DNA of 64,000 bases from Roseateles depolymerans. GTDB taxonomy: Bacteria; Pseudomonadota; Gammaproteobacteria; Burkholderiales; Burkholderiaceae_C. Location of the stretch: contig QFOD01000007.1 in NCBI GenBank assembly GCA_003241055.1, forward strand, positions 62,001 through 126,000, written 5' to 3'. The notes under the pieces are model-generated. The model had not been told where the DNA came from, searched no databases, and worked only from the letters and a program-made list of their open reading frames with translations. A program made the translations under genes and the position numbers. Each line of letters begins with the position of its first letter. The stretch's first letter is position 1. Of this stretch, positions 1-7,088 are shown piece by piece.

Positions 1-59
1 TGGGGCTGGATTGGGGCTGGGCGGACATGGTCGGATTGTCGGTGGCAGGCACCTGAAAG

Positions 60-88
60 CCAAAAAGCCCGCGCACTGCGCGGGCTTG
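60..88 (-). terminator. Rho-independent terminator of cspA
   Basis: Read on the minus strand, a perfect 10-bp stem (arms at 78-87 and 65-74) closes a 3-base loop and runs directly into a T-rich tract. It lies about 20 bases past the cspA stop codon, as expected for an intrinsic terminator. Confidence 0.85.
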
Positions 89-107
89 GGCGTGAAAAGC
101 GGCTGGA

Positions 108-323
108 TTACAGCGCGCGGATGTTCGCGGCCTGCAGGCCCTTGGGGCCTTGCTTCACTTCGAACTCGACCTGCGCGCCTTCGGCCAGCGTGCGGAAGCC
201 GCCACCGTTGCGGATCTCGCTGTGGTGGGCGAACAGATCCTTGCCGCCATCGGCCGGCGTGATGAAGCCGAAGCCCTTGCCATCATCGAACCACTTGACG
301 GTGCCGGTTTGCAGGGTGCTCAT
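108..323 (-). CDS. cspA: Cold-shock domain protein (CspA family)
   Basis: A 71-residue single cold-shock domain protein, the usual CspA length. It carries the RNP1-type segment KGFGFITP and an RNP2-like segment DLFAHH, so it should bind single-stranded RNA/DNA as an RNA chaperone in the cytoplasm. The ATG is preceded at a good distance by AAGGAGA, which fixes the start. It is a single-gene unit: an intrinsic terminator follows it, and about 150 bases of leader and promoter DNA separate it from the bfd stop. Whether it is cold-induced or constitutive cannot be read from the sequence. Confidence 0.95.
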   Translation of the reverse strand: MSTLQTGTVKWFDDGKGFGFITPADGGKDLFAHHSEIRNGGGFRTLAEGAQVEFEVKQGPKGLQAANIRAL

Positions 324-472
324 GGAGTGTCTCCTTGGGATATCAGATTGGAGCCCGCGGCCCTAGCGGCTGCGGCAACACAACACACGAGAACTCTGGG
401 AAAGACAGATCCGCCACGGCACAACGCCGAGCGGGCTCGCGATTTTAGGGCATTGCCCTGGGTCGGTGCGCG

Positions 473-697
473 TCAGGCCACCAGCTGGGTGCGCGCAGCC
501 ACCGCCATCGTGCGACCGCCGACGGCAGCACCCTCGACACGGCTTTCCTCGAACACGGCGCAGGCGCACTCGCGGCAGGCGCCGCAGGCCGTTCCCACGC
601 GCAGGTCGTCCTGCAGAGACTCGAAGCTCCGGCAGCCGCTGGAGGCGGCGATCGCGATATCGCGATCAGACACTCGGTGGCAGACACAGACGATCAT
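473..697 (-). CDS. bfd: Bacterioferritin-associated ferredoxin
   Basis: A 74-residue protein with the Bfd [2Fe-2S] ligand pattern: Cys4, Cys6, Cys38 and Cys41, in the same positions as the E. coli protein. Two further cysteines (44, 46) follow and the C-terminal tail is slightly longer than the usual 64 residues. Bfd delivers electrons to the bacterioferritin haem so that stored iron can be reduced and released. It faces away from bfr across a 111-bp intergenic region containing a Fur-box-like palindrome, so both are likely iron-regulated. The start at 697 gives the standard MxVCxC N-terminus; an in-frame ATG four codons upstream (709) is the alternative. Confidence 0.93.
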   Translation of the reverse strand: MIVCVCHRVSDRDIAIAASSGCRSFESLQDDLRVGTACGACRECACAVFEESRVEGAAVGGRTMAVAARTQLVA

Positions 698-708
698 GAT
701 GCTGCGCA

Positions 709-737
709 TGCTAATGCGAATTGATCTCATTAGCAAT
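709..737. promoter_or_regulatory. Fur-box-like palindrome between bfd and bfr
   Basis: The 19-mer AATGCGAATTGATCTCATT (713-731) resembles the inverted-repeat Fur box. It lies inside a larger palindrome with perfect 8-bp arms, TGCTAATG (709-716) and CATTAGCA (728-735). It sits in the shared promoter region of the divergent bfd and bfr genes, where Fur control is well known in other bacteria. Binding itself is inferred. Confidence 0.6.
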
Positions 738-808
738 GAGTGTGGTTTTGTAGGCCTGCCCGGCCTGGGGATACTCGGGTCTTTTCCAGAACAAGCCAGG
801 AGTACCCC

Positions 809-1279
809 ATGCAAGGCGACCCGCAGGTCATCACCCACCTCAACCAGCAGCTGAAGCTGGAACTGACGGCCATCAACCAGTACTTCCTGCACGCCCGCAT
901 GCTGAAGAACTGGGGCCTGATGAAGATGGCCAAGCACGAGTACGAGGAATCCATCGAGGAGATGAAGCACGCCGACCTGCTGATCGAGCGCGTGCTGACG
1001 CTGGACGGCCTGCCCAATCTGCAGGACCTGGGCAAGCTCTACATCGGCGAGGACGCGGTCGAGACCATGCGCTGCGACCTCATCATCGAGAAGACCTCGC
1101 ACACCCACCTGAAGGACGCCATCGCCTATTGCGAGCAGGTGCGTGACTACGTGTCCCGCGAGCTGTTCGTGAAGATCCTTGACGACACCGAGGAGCACAT
1201 CGACCACCTCGAGACCCAGCTGGAACTGGTCGGCAAGGTCGGCGAGCAGAACTACCTGCAGACGCAGATGGGGGAATAA
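809..1279 (+). CDS. bfr: Bacterioferritin
   Basis: A 156-residue bacterioferritin (E. coli homologue 158), expected to form a 24-subunit haem-containing shell that oxidises and stores iron. Ferroxidase ligands Glu18, Glu51, His54, Glu94 and His130 are present and Met52 is available for haem. The position matching E. coli Glu127 is Thr here, with Glu at 128 and 129, which could shift or weaken the di-iron site. The ATG has a nearby AGGAG. Its partner bfd is divergent across a Fur-like site. Some Betaproteobacteria carry two Bfr subunit types; only one gene is in this window. Confidence 0.95.
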   Translation: MQGDPQVITHLNQQLKLELTAINQYFLHARMLKNWGLMKMAKHEYEESIEEMKHADLLIERVLTLDGLPNLQDLGKLYIGEDAVETMRCDLIIEKTSHTHLKDAIAYCEQVRDYVSRELFVKILDDTEEHIDHLETQLELVGKVGEQNYLQTQMGE

Positions 1280-1337
1280 GCCCCCGAAGAAGCAGCCAGG
1301 GAGCGGCCGGCGATAGCCCGAACGCTCCCGAGGCCGA

Positions 1338-1913
1338 TCAGCCGATGGGCGCCAGTTTTCGGGCCTGCACAGGCTCGGCGGCCACGCCGAACAGGCCGGC
1401 GCCGAAGTGATGCAGCGTGTGCAGCGCGGCGTTGTCCGCCCGCAGCGACCAATGGCCATCCTTGAAGATGCGCTCGTCGGCCACGGCCGACACCACCTCG
1501 CCGAAGAAGCAGTCGTAGGCCGCCTGCGCGTGCGGCTCCTCGATGAGCCGGCATTCCAGGTGGGCCACGCAGCCCGCCAGCTGGGGCAGGCCCAGCACCG
1601 GGCCGGCCTCGGCCTCCAGGCCATGACGGGCGAACTTGTCGTCGTCCCGGCCCGATTCGCTGCCCAGCGTGTAGACCAGATCGGCCTGATGCCGCCCCGG
1701 CACGCTGAGGCCGAAATGCCCCGAGGCCAGCACCAGCTCGCGGGTGAAGGTGCTCTTGTCCAGCACGACGACCACGCGCGGCGGCTCGAACTCCACCGGC
1801 ATGCTCCAGGCCGCGGCCATCAGGTTGCGCCGGCCGCCGTGGGCCGCGCCCACCAGCACCGTCGGGCCGTGGTTGATCAGCCGGCTGGCGTGGGCCAGCG
1901 CGACCGGCCGCAT
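1338..1913 (-). CDS. Flavin reductase family protein (DIM6/NTAB type)
   Basis: About 191 residues of the FMN-binding split-barrel flavin reductase family (conserved core around VLVGAAHGGRRNLMAAAW and a GLSVPG segment). Such proteins bind FMN and often supply reduced flavin to a partner enzyme or bind flavin non-covalently; the substrate here is unknown. Its start overlaps the stop of the DUF1854 gene as TGATG (ATG at 1913), or a GTG one codon earlier, indicating translational coupling as the last gene of the ABC-DUF1854-flavin reductase operon. A role in cyanophycin metabolism is suggested only by this linkage. Confidence 0.8.
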   Translation of the reverse strand: MRPVALAHASRLINHGPTVLVGAAHGGRRNLMAAAWSMPVEFEPPRVVVVLDKSTFTRELVLASGHFGLSVPGRHQADLVYTLGSESGRDDDKFARHGLEAEAGPVLGLPQLAGCVAHLECRLIEEPHAQAAYDCFFGEVVSAVADERIFKDGHWSLRADNAALHTLHHFGAGLFGVAAEPVQARKLAPIG

Positions 1914-2386
1914 CACAGGAAGCGCTCCAGCAGCTTGCGCGAATGCTTGTCCAGCGCCCAGCGGTCCGGCACCTCGTACTGCACGCCATGGCTGGAGGTG
2001 ATCATCAGCCGGCCCTCGCCGAGGCGACGGATGTCCTCCTCGCTCTTGAGCACCAGCTCGACCTGACCCCGGTCGGTCTCCACCGTCCAGGTGCTGGGCG
2101 TCGCGAAGGTGTTCACCGCCAGCAGCTTCAGCAGCGTCGGGTGGAACTCCCGCTGGGCCAGCTCGGCCTGCAGCAGCTGGCGCGGGCCGTCCGGCAGTGC
2201 GGACAGGCGCGGCACCCAGGCCAGCTCGTGGCCGTGCGTGCCGACCAGGGACAGGCCCTCGTCGGGCGCGCTGATCGGATGCGCCCGCACCGGCGTCACG
2301 CCGGCGTGCAGGGCGCCGTCCAGATCGGTCAGCACCAGCCGGCCGAAGGCGTCCAGTTGCAGATCCTGAAAGGGCAGCGTGCTCAT
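1913..2386 (-). CDS. DUF1854 protein associated with cyanophycin metabolism
   Basis: A 157-residue soluble protein of the DUF1854 family, which in Burkholderiales is recurrently found next to cyanophycin synthetase genes and an ABC transporter, as here. Biochemical function is unknown. Its ATG overlaps the ABC transporter stop as ATGA, and its own stop overlaps the flavin reductase start, so the three proteins are translated as a coupled unit. No signal peptide or membrane segment is seen. The longer upstream reading frame is only the overlap with the ABC gene. Confidence 0.85.
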   Translation of the reverse strand: MSTLPFQDLQLDAFGRLVLTDLDGALHAGVTPVRAHPISAPDEGLSLVGTHGHELAWVPRLSALPDGPRQLLQAELAQREFHPTLLKLLAVNTFATPSTWTVETDRGQVELVLKSEEDIRRLGEGRLMITSSHGVQYEVPDRWALDKHSRKLLERFL

Positions 2387-4638
2387 GCGTTCACCGTGTG
2401 GGCATTGGGGTTGGGCGTGACCACCAGCAGGCCGCCTGCATCGCCGTTCTCGGCATCGACGCGCCGGGCCTGGGCCTCCCACAGGCGCCAGTAATGGCCC
2501 TGCTTCTCGATCAGCTCGTCATGCGGCCCCAGCTCGACGATCTCGCCGCGGTCCATCACCACCAGGCGGTCGGCCTTGCGCAGCGTGGACAGGCGGTGGG
2601 CGATCGCGATGGTGGTGCGGCCCTTGACCAGGTTGTCCAGCGCGCGCTGGATTTCCTTCTCGGTCTCGGTGTCCACGGCCGAGGTGGCCTCGTCGAGGAT
2701 CAGGATGGCCGGGTCGATCAGCAGCGCGCGTGCGATGGAGATGCGCTGGCGCTCGCCGCCCGACAGGCCCTGGCCGCGCTCGCCCACCAGGCTGTCGTAG
2801 CCGTGCGGCAGGCGCAGGATGAACTCGTGCGCATGGGCCGCGCGCGCGGCGGCGACGATCTCGTCGCGGGTGGCATCGGGTTTGCCGTAGGCGATGTTCT
2901 CCGCGATGGTGCCGAAGAACAAGAAGGGTTCCTGCAGCACCAGGCCGATGTGGCGGCGGTAGTCGGCGACCTTGACGCGGCGCAGGTCCACGCCGTCCAC
3001 CTTGATCGCGCCCTCGGTCACGTCGTAGAAGCGGCAGATCAGATTGACCATCGTGCTCTTGCCCGAACCGCTGTGGCCCACCAGACCCACCATCTCGCCG
3101 GGGCGGATGTCGAGGTTGAGCGTGCGGATCACCGAGCGCGAGCCGTAGCGGAAGTTCACGCCCTGCAGCGAGATCGCGCCCTTGACGTTCTCGAAAGGCT
3201 GCGGGCTCACCGGATCCGGCACGTTGGAGACATGGTCCAGGATGTCGAAGATGCGCTTGGCGCCGGCCGCCGCCTTCTGCGTGACCGACACGATGCGGCT
3301 CATGGAGTCCAGCCGCGCGTAGAAGCGGCCGATGTAGGCCAGGAAGGCGGTCAGCACGCCCACCGTGATGCTGTGGCCGGCGATCAGCCAGATGCCCACG
3401 CCCCACACCACCAGCAGGCCGATCTCGGTCAGCAGGCTCACCGTGGGCGTGAACAGGCTCCAGGTCTTGTTCAGCCGGTCATTGACCTGCAGGTTGTTGG
3501 CATTGGCCTCCTTGAAGCGCCGCGCCTCGCGCGCCTCCTGCGCAAAGGCCTTGACCACGCGGATGCCGGGGATGGTGTCGGCCAGCACGTTGGTGATCTC
3601 GCCCCACACGCGGTCGATCTTCTCGAAGCCGGTACGCAGGCGGTCGCGCACCAGGTGGATCAGCCAGGCGATGAACGGCAGCGGCACCAGCGTGGCCACG
3701 GCCAGGCCGGGGTGGATGCTGAACAGGATGATGGCGGTCATGGCCAGCATCAGCACGTCGGTGATGAAGTCCAGCGCATGCAGGCTCAGGAACACGCTGA
3801 TGCGGTCGGTCTCGGAACCGATGCGCGACATCAGGTCGCCGGTGCGCTTGCTGCCGAAATACTCCAGCGACAGGCCCAGCAGGTGCTCGAAGGTGGTGGT
3901 GCGCAGGTCCGCCGCGATGCGCTCGGACATCAGCGCCAGCAGATAGGTCTTGGCCCAGCCCATGCCCCAGGACACCAGCGCCGCGCCCAGCAGGCCCGCC
4001 AGCAGCTTGGCCACCACCATGTGGTCTATGCCCTGGCCGTTCTGGAACGGGATCAGCACCTCGTCCATCAGCGGCATCGTCAGGTAGGGCGCCACCAGCG
4101 TCGCGCCGGTGGAGCCCAGCATCAGCAAAAAGCCCAGCAACAACTGACCCTGGTAGGGCCGCGCGAAGCGCCACAGGCGCAGCAGCACCCAGGTGCTGGG
4201 CGGCGTGCTGCTTTCGCCGAAATCAAAGTCGGCCTCGGCCTCCTCGTCCGCAACCACCGGCGCAGGCAGGCCCGACAGCCGCAGGATCTCGCGCTCGAAG
4301 GCGTCGGCAAAACGCACGGCCTCGGGGTTGCAGGCCAGCGTGAAGCGCCAGCGCGCCAGGCGCCGGCTGGCGTCGGCCAGCTCCATGAACGCCAGGCCGC
4401 CGTGGTCGCTGAGCCTGAGCGTCTGCCCGGGCGCGAGCACATGCTCGCTCCAGCGCTGCCCGGCCGGCTCCAGCGCCAGCAGGCGTGAATCCGTCAACGC
4501 AATCAGGCCCTGCGCGAAGCGGCCGGCCTCGTCCAGGTCAACCGCCAGCGTGGCCACCACGTTCTCGCCAGCCAGGAGGCGCCCCTGCAGGGCGGCCGAG
4601 TGAGGATGAGGCATGGTGACGGAAACAGGATCTTGCAT
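2383..4638 (-). CDS. ABC transporter (fused permease and ATPase), cyanophycin-locus type
   Basis: About 751 residues. An unusual N-terminal region of roughly 150 residues precedes an exporter-type transmembrane domain of six helices, followed by the nucleotide-binding domain: Walker A GHSGSGKST, signature LSGGERQ, Walker B ILILDEATSAVD and the H-loop IAHRLST. This half-transporter should dimerise in the inner membrane. The family is recurrently linked to cyanophycin synthetases with DUF1854; the substrate is unknown. The ATG at 4638 is chosen, with ATG 4614 as an alternative; neither has a clear Shine-Dalgarno site. It is divergent from the first synthetase gene, about 105 bp away, and coupled by ATGA to DUF1854. 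Confidence 0.88.
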   Translation of the reverse strand: MQDPVSVTMPHPHSAALQGRLLAGENVVATLAVDLDEAGRFAQGLIALTDSRLLALEPAGQRWSEHVLAPGQTLRLSDHGGLAFMELADASRRLARWRFTLACNPEAVRFADAFEREILRLSGLPAPVVADEEAEADFDFGESSTPPSTWVLLRLWRFARPYQGQLLLGFLLMLGSTGATLVAPYLTMPLMDEVLIPFQNGQGIDHMVVAKLLAGLLGAALVSWGMGWAKTYLLALMSERIAADLRTTTFEHLLGLSLEYFGSKRTGDLMSRIGSETDRISVFLSLHALDFITDVLMLAMTAIILFSIHPGLAVATLVPLPFIAWLIHLVRDRLRTGFEKIDRVWGEITNVLADTIPGIRVVKAFAQEAREARRFKEANANNLQVNDRLNKTWSLFTPTVSLLTEIGLLVVWGVGIWLIAGHSITVGVLTAFLAYIGRFYARLDSMSRIVSVTQKAAAGAKRIFDILDHVSNVPDPVSPQPFENVKGAISLQGVNFRYGSRSVIRTLNLDIRPGEMVGLVGHSGSGKSTMVNLICRFYDVTEGAIKVDGVDLRRVKVADYRRHIGLVLQEPFLFFGTIAENIAYGKPDATRDEIVAAARAAHAHEFILRLPHGYDSLVGERGQGLSGGERQRISIARALLIDPAILILDEATSAVDTETEKEIQRALDNLVKGRTTIAIAHRLSTLRKADRLVVMDRGEIVELGPHDELIEKQGHYWRLWEAQARRVDAENGDAGGLLVVTPNPNAHTVNA

Positions 4639-4742
4639 GGGCAGGTGTGGCGGATTTCGGCTCCGACGCGATGTCCCGAATTCTCCCCGATGACTTGAGC
4701 GCAAAATCCCTCTCGCTGCCCAGCGCCCTACTCAATGACTTC

Positions 4743-6929
4743 ATGAGCAAGAAAAACGACATCCGTCTGTTGCGCGTCAACTACCTCCGGGGTCCCAATA
4801 TGTGGACCTACCGCCCCGTGCTGGAGGTCTGGCTGGACCTGGGCGAGCTGGAGGACCATCCCTCCAACCTGCTGCCCGGCTTCAACGACCGCCTCACCAC
4901 CGCCCTGCCCGCGCTGATCGAGCATCACTGCGGCGTCGGCGAACGCGGCGGCTTCATCGAACGCCTGCGCGACGGCACCTGGATGGGCCATGTGCTGGAG
5001 CACATCGTCATCGAGCTGCTGAACCTGGCGGGCATGCCGACCGGCTTCGGCCAGACCCGCTCCACCAGCGAGCGCGGCATCTACCGCATGGTGTTCCGCG
5101 CCCGCGACGAGCAGGTGGCCCGCGCCGCACTGGCCGAGGGCCATGCGCTGATCATGGCCACCATCAACGACGAGCCCTTCGACGTGCCCGCCGCCGTGGC
5201 CCGCGTGCGCGACAAGCTGGACGACTGCTACCTGGGGCCCTCCACGGCCGCCATCGTGGCCGCTGCGACCGACCGCCGCATCCCGCACATCCGCCTGAAC
5301 GACGGCAACCTGGTGCAGCTGGGCCACGGCGCGCGCCAGCGCCGCATCTGGACGGCCGAGACTGACATGACCAGCGCGATCGCCGAAGGCATCGCCGGCG
5401 ACAAGGATCTCACCAAGACCCTGCTGAAGGCCGTGGGCGTGCCCGTGCCCTCGGGCCAGGAGGTCAAGGACGCCGCCCAGGCCTGGGAGGTTGCGCAGGA
5501 CATCGGCCTGCCGGTGGTCATCAAGCCCAGCGACGGCAACCACGGCCGCGGCGTCACGCTCGACATCACCACCCAGGCCGACTGCGAGGCCGCGTTCAAG
5601 CTGGCCGATGCCGAAGGCTCGTCGGTGCTGGTGGAGAGCTACATCCGCGGCAACGAACACCGCCTGCTGGTAGTGGGCGGCCAGGTGGTGGCCGCCGCGC
5701 GCGGCGAGGCGGCCTGGATCACCGGCGACGGCCAGCACACGGTCGCGCAGCTGATCGACCTGCAGATCAACACCGACCCGCGCCGCGGCCTGACCGAGGA
5801 CTTCCCGCTCAACCGCATCACGCTGGGCGAGGACCCGGTCGTGCTGCTGGACCTGCAGCGCCAGGGCTTCGCGCCCGAGGCCGTGCCGCCGGCCGGCAAG
5901 GTGGTGCTGATCCAGCGCAACGGCAATGTCGCGATCGACTGCACCGACGACGTGCACCCCGAGGTCGCCCACGCCGTGTCGCTGGCGGCCCGCACCGTGG
6001 GCCTGGACATCGCCGGCGTGGACCTGGTCACCGAGGACGTGTCCAAGCCGCTGGAGCAGACCGGCGGCGCCATCGTCGAGGTGAATGCCGGCCCGGGCCT
6101 GCTGATGCACCTGAAGCCGGCCGGCGGCGCCCCGCGTCCCGTGGGCCAGGCCATCATCGACCACCTGTTCGCGCCTGAGGAAAGCGGCCGCATCCCCATC
6201 GTCGGCGTGGCCGGCTCGGGCGCCTCCCGCCGCGGCGGCGCCACCATCAGCCGGCTGGTCGCCTGGCTGCTGCACCTCAACGGCCACCATGTGGGCCTGG
6301 CCTGCCGCGAAGGCCTGTTCCTGGGCACGCGCAATGTCGAGAAGAAGGATTGCGCGCGCTGGGACGCCGCCCACCGGCTGCTAATGAACCGCGTGGTCAA
6401 CGCGGCCGTCATCGAGAACGATGCCGAGTCCATCCTGCGCGACGGCCTGGTCTATGACCGCGCGCTGGTCGGCGTCGTCACCGACCTGGAGCCCGTCGAG
6501 GCGCTGGCCCATTTCGACGTGCGCGACGCCGATCAGCTCTACAAGGTGCTGCGCACCCAGGTCGACGTGGTGCTGGGCGAGGGCGCAGCGGTGCTCAATG
6601 CCGCCCACCCGCGCCTGGTGGACATGGCCGAACTCAGCGACGGCGAGGTGGTGTTCTATGCCGAGGACGGCAGCCTGGACGCCCTCAAGCAGCACCGCGA
6701 ACGCGGCGGCCGCGCGGTCTTCCTGCGTGGCGGTGCCGCCGTGCTGGCCCAGGGCAGCGCCGAGACACCCGGCGCCAACCTGGACGCCCTGCTGCAGCGC
6801 TTCGGCACCGGCACCACCGACGCCTCCACGCTGCTTGCCGCCGTCGCCACGGCCTGGGCCCTGGGCATCTCGCCCGAGCTGATCGCCGCCGGCCTCGACA
6901 CCTTCGTGCCCGAACTCCACCTCTCCTGA
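4743..6929 (+). CDS. Cyanophycin synthetase paralogue with degenerate Mur-ligase site (CphA-prime/CphA2-like)
   Basis: A 728-residue cyanophycin synthetase homologue. The N-terminal domain begins with the family motif LRGPNMW, and the ATP-grasp domain (about residues 210-470) looks intact, including KPSDGNHGRGV and EVNAGPGL. The C-terminal Mur-ligase-like domain is about 130 residues shorter than in the downstream paralogue, and its P-loop (from about residue 484) reads GVAGSGASRRGGAT instead of GTNGKT, so the Arg-adding ATP site is probably dead. Cyanobacterial CphA2 has a comparable loss and polymerises beta-Asp-Arg dipeptides, so a similar salvage role is possible. The start is placed at the ATG giving MSKKNDIRLL; no good Shine-Dalgarno site is visible. 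Confidence 0.88.
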   Translation: MSKKNDIRLLRVNYLRGPNMWTYRPVLEVWLDLGELEDHPSNLLPGFNDRLTTALPALIEHHCGVGERGGFIERLRDGTWMGHVLEHIVIELLNLAGMPTGFGQTRSTSERGIYRMVFRARDEQVARAALAEGHALIMATINDEPFDVPAAVARVRDKLDDCYLGPSTAAIVAAATDRRIPHIRLNDGNLVQLGHGARQRRIWTAETDMTSAIAEGIAGDKDLTKTLLKAVGVPVPSGQEVKDAAQAWEVAQDIGLPVVIKPSDGNHGRGVTLDITTQADCEAAFKLADAEGSSVLVESYIRGNEHRLLVVGGQVVAAARGEAAWITGDGQHTVAQLIDLQINTDPRRGLTEDFPLNRITLGEDPVVLLDLQRQGFAPEAVPPAGKVVLIQRNGNVAIDCTDDVHPEVAHAVSLAARTVGLDIAGVDLVTEDVSKPLEQTGGAIVEVNAGPGLLMHLKPAGGAPRPVGQAIIDHLFAPEESGRIPIVGVAGSGASRRGGATISRLVAWLLHLNGHHVGLACREGLFLGTRNVEKKDCARWDAAHRLLMNRVVNAAVIENDAESILRDGLVYDRALVGVVTDLEPVEALAHFDVRDADQLYKVLRTQVDVVLGEGAAVLNAAHPRLVDMAELSDGEVVFYAEDGSLDALKQHRERGGRAVFLRGGAAVLAQGSAETPGANLDALLQRFGTGTTDASTLLAAVATAWALGISPELIAAGLDTFVPELHLS

Positions 6930-6978
6930 AGCCATGAATCAACCTACTGCGCGCACACATGGCGGGCCTGCGCGGCTC

Positions 6979-6996
6979 GCCGTACGGGAGTACGGC
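6979..6996. repeat. Perfect hairpin between the two synthetase genes
   Basis: Arms GCCGTAC (6979-6985) and GTACGGC (6990-6996) enclose a 4-base loop in the 159-bp gap between the two synthetase genes. No T-tract follows, so it is not a classic terminator. It could be a small interspersed palindromic element or an mRNA-processing or attenuating hairpin. No second copy was noticed in this window. Confidence 0.5.
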
Positions 6997-7088
6997 TGCG
7001 CTGCTCAGCCCACCCTGCGTGCGCTCGCTACGGTTGCTTCACGACTTCAGTGGCTCTGATCTTCAAAACAAAGAACCGCCACACCAAC

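Noticed and set aside
473..1624. Single 383-codon minus-strand frame covering bfd, bfr antisense and part of the flavin reductase
   Set aside because: Only the last 74 codons match a protein family (Bfd); the rest is antisense to bfr.
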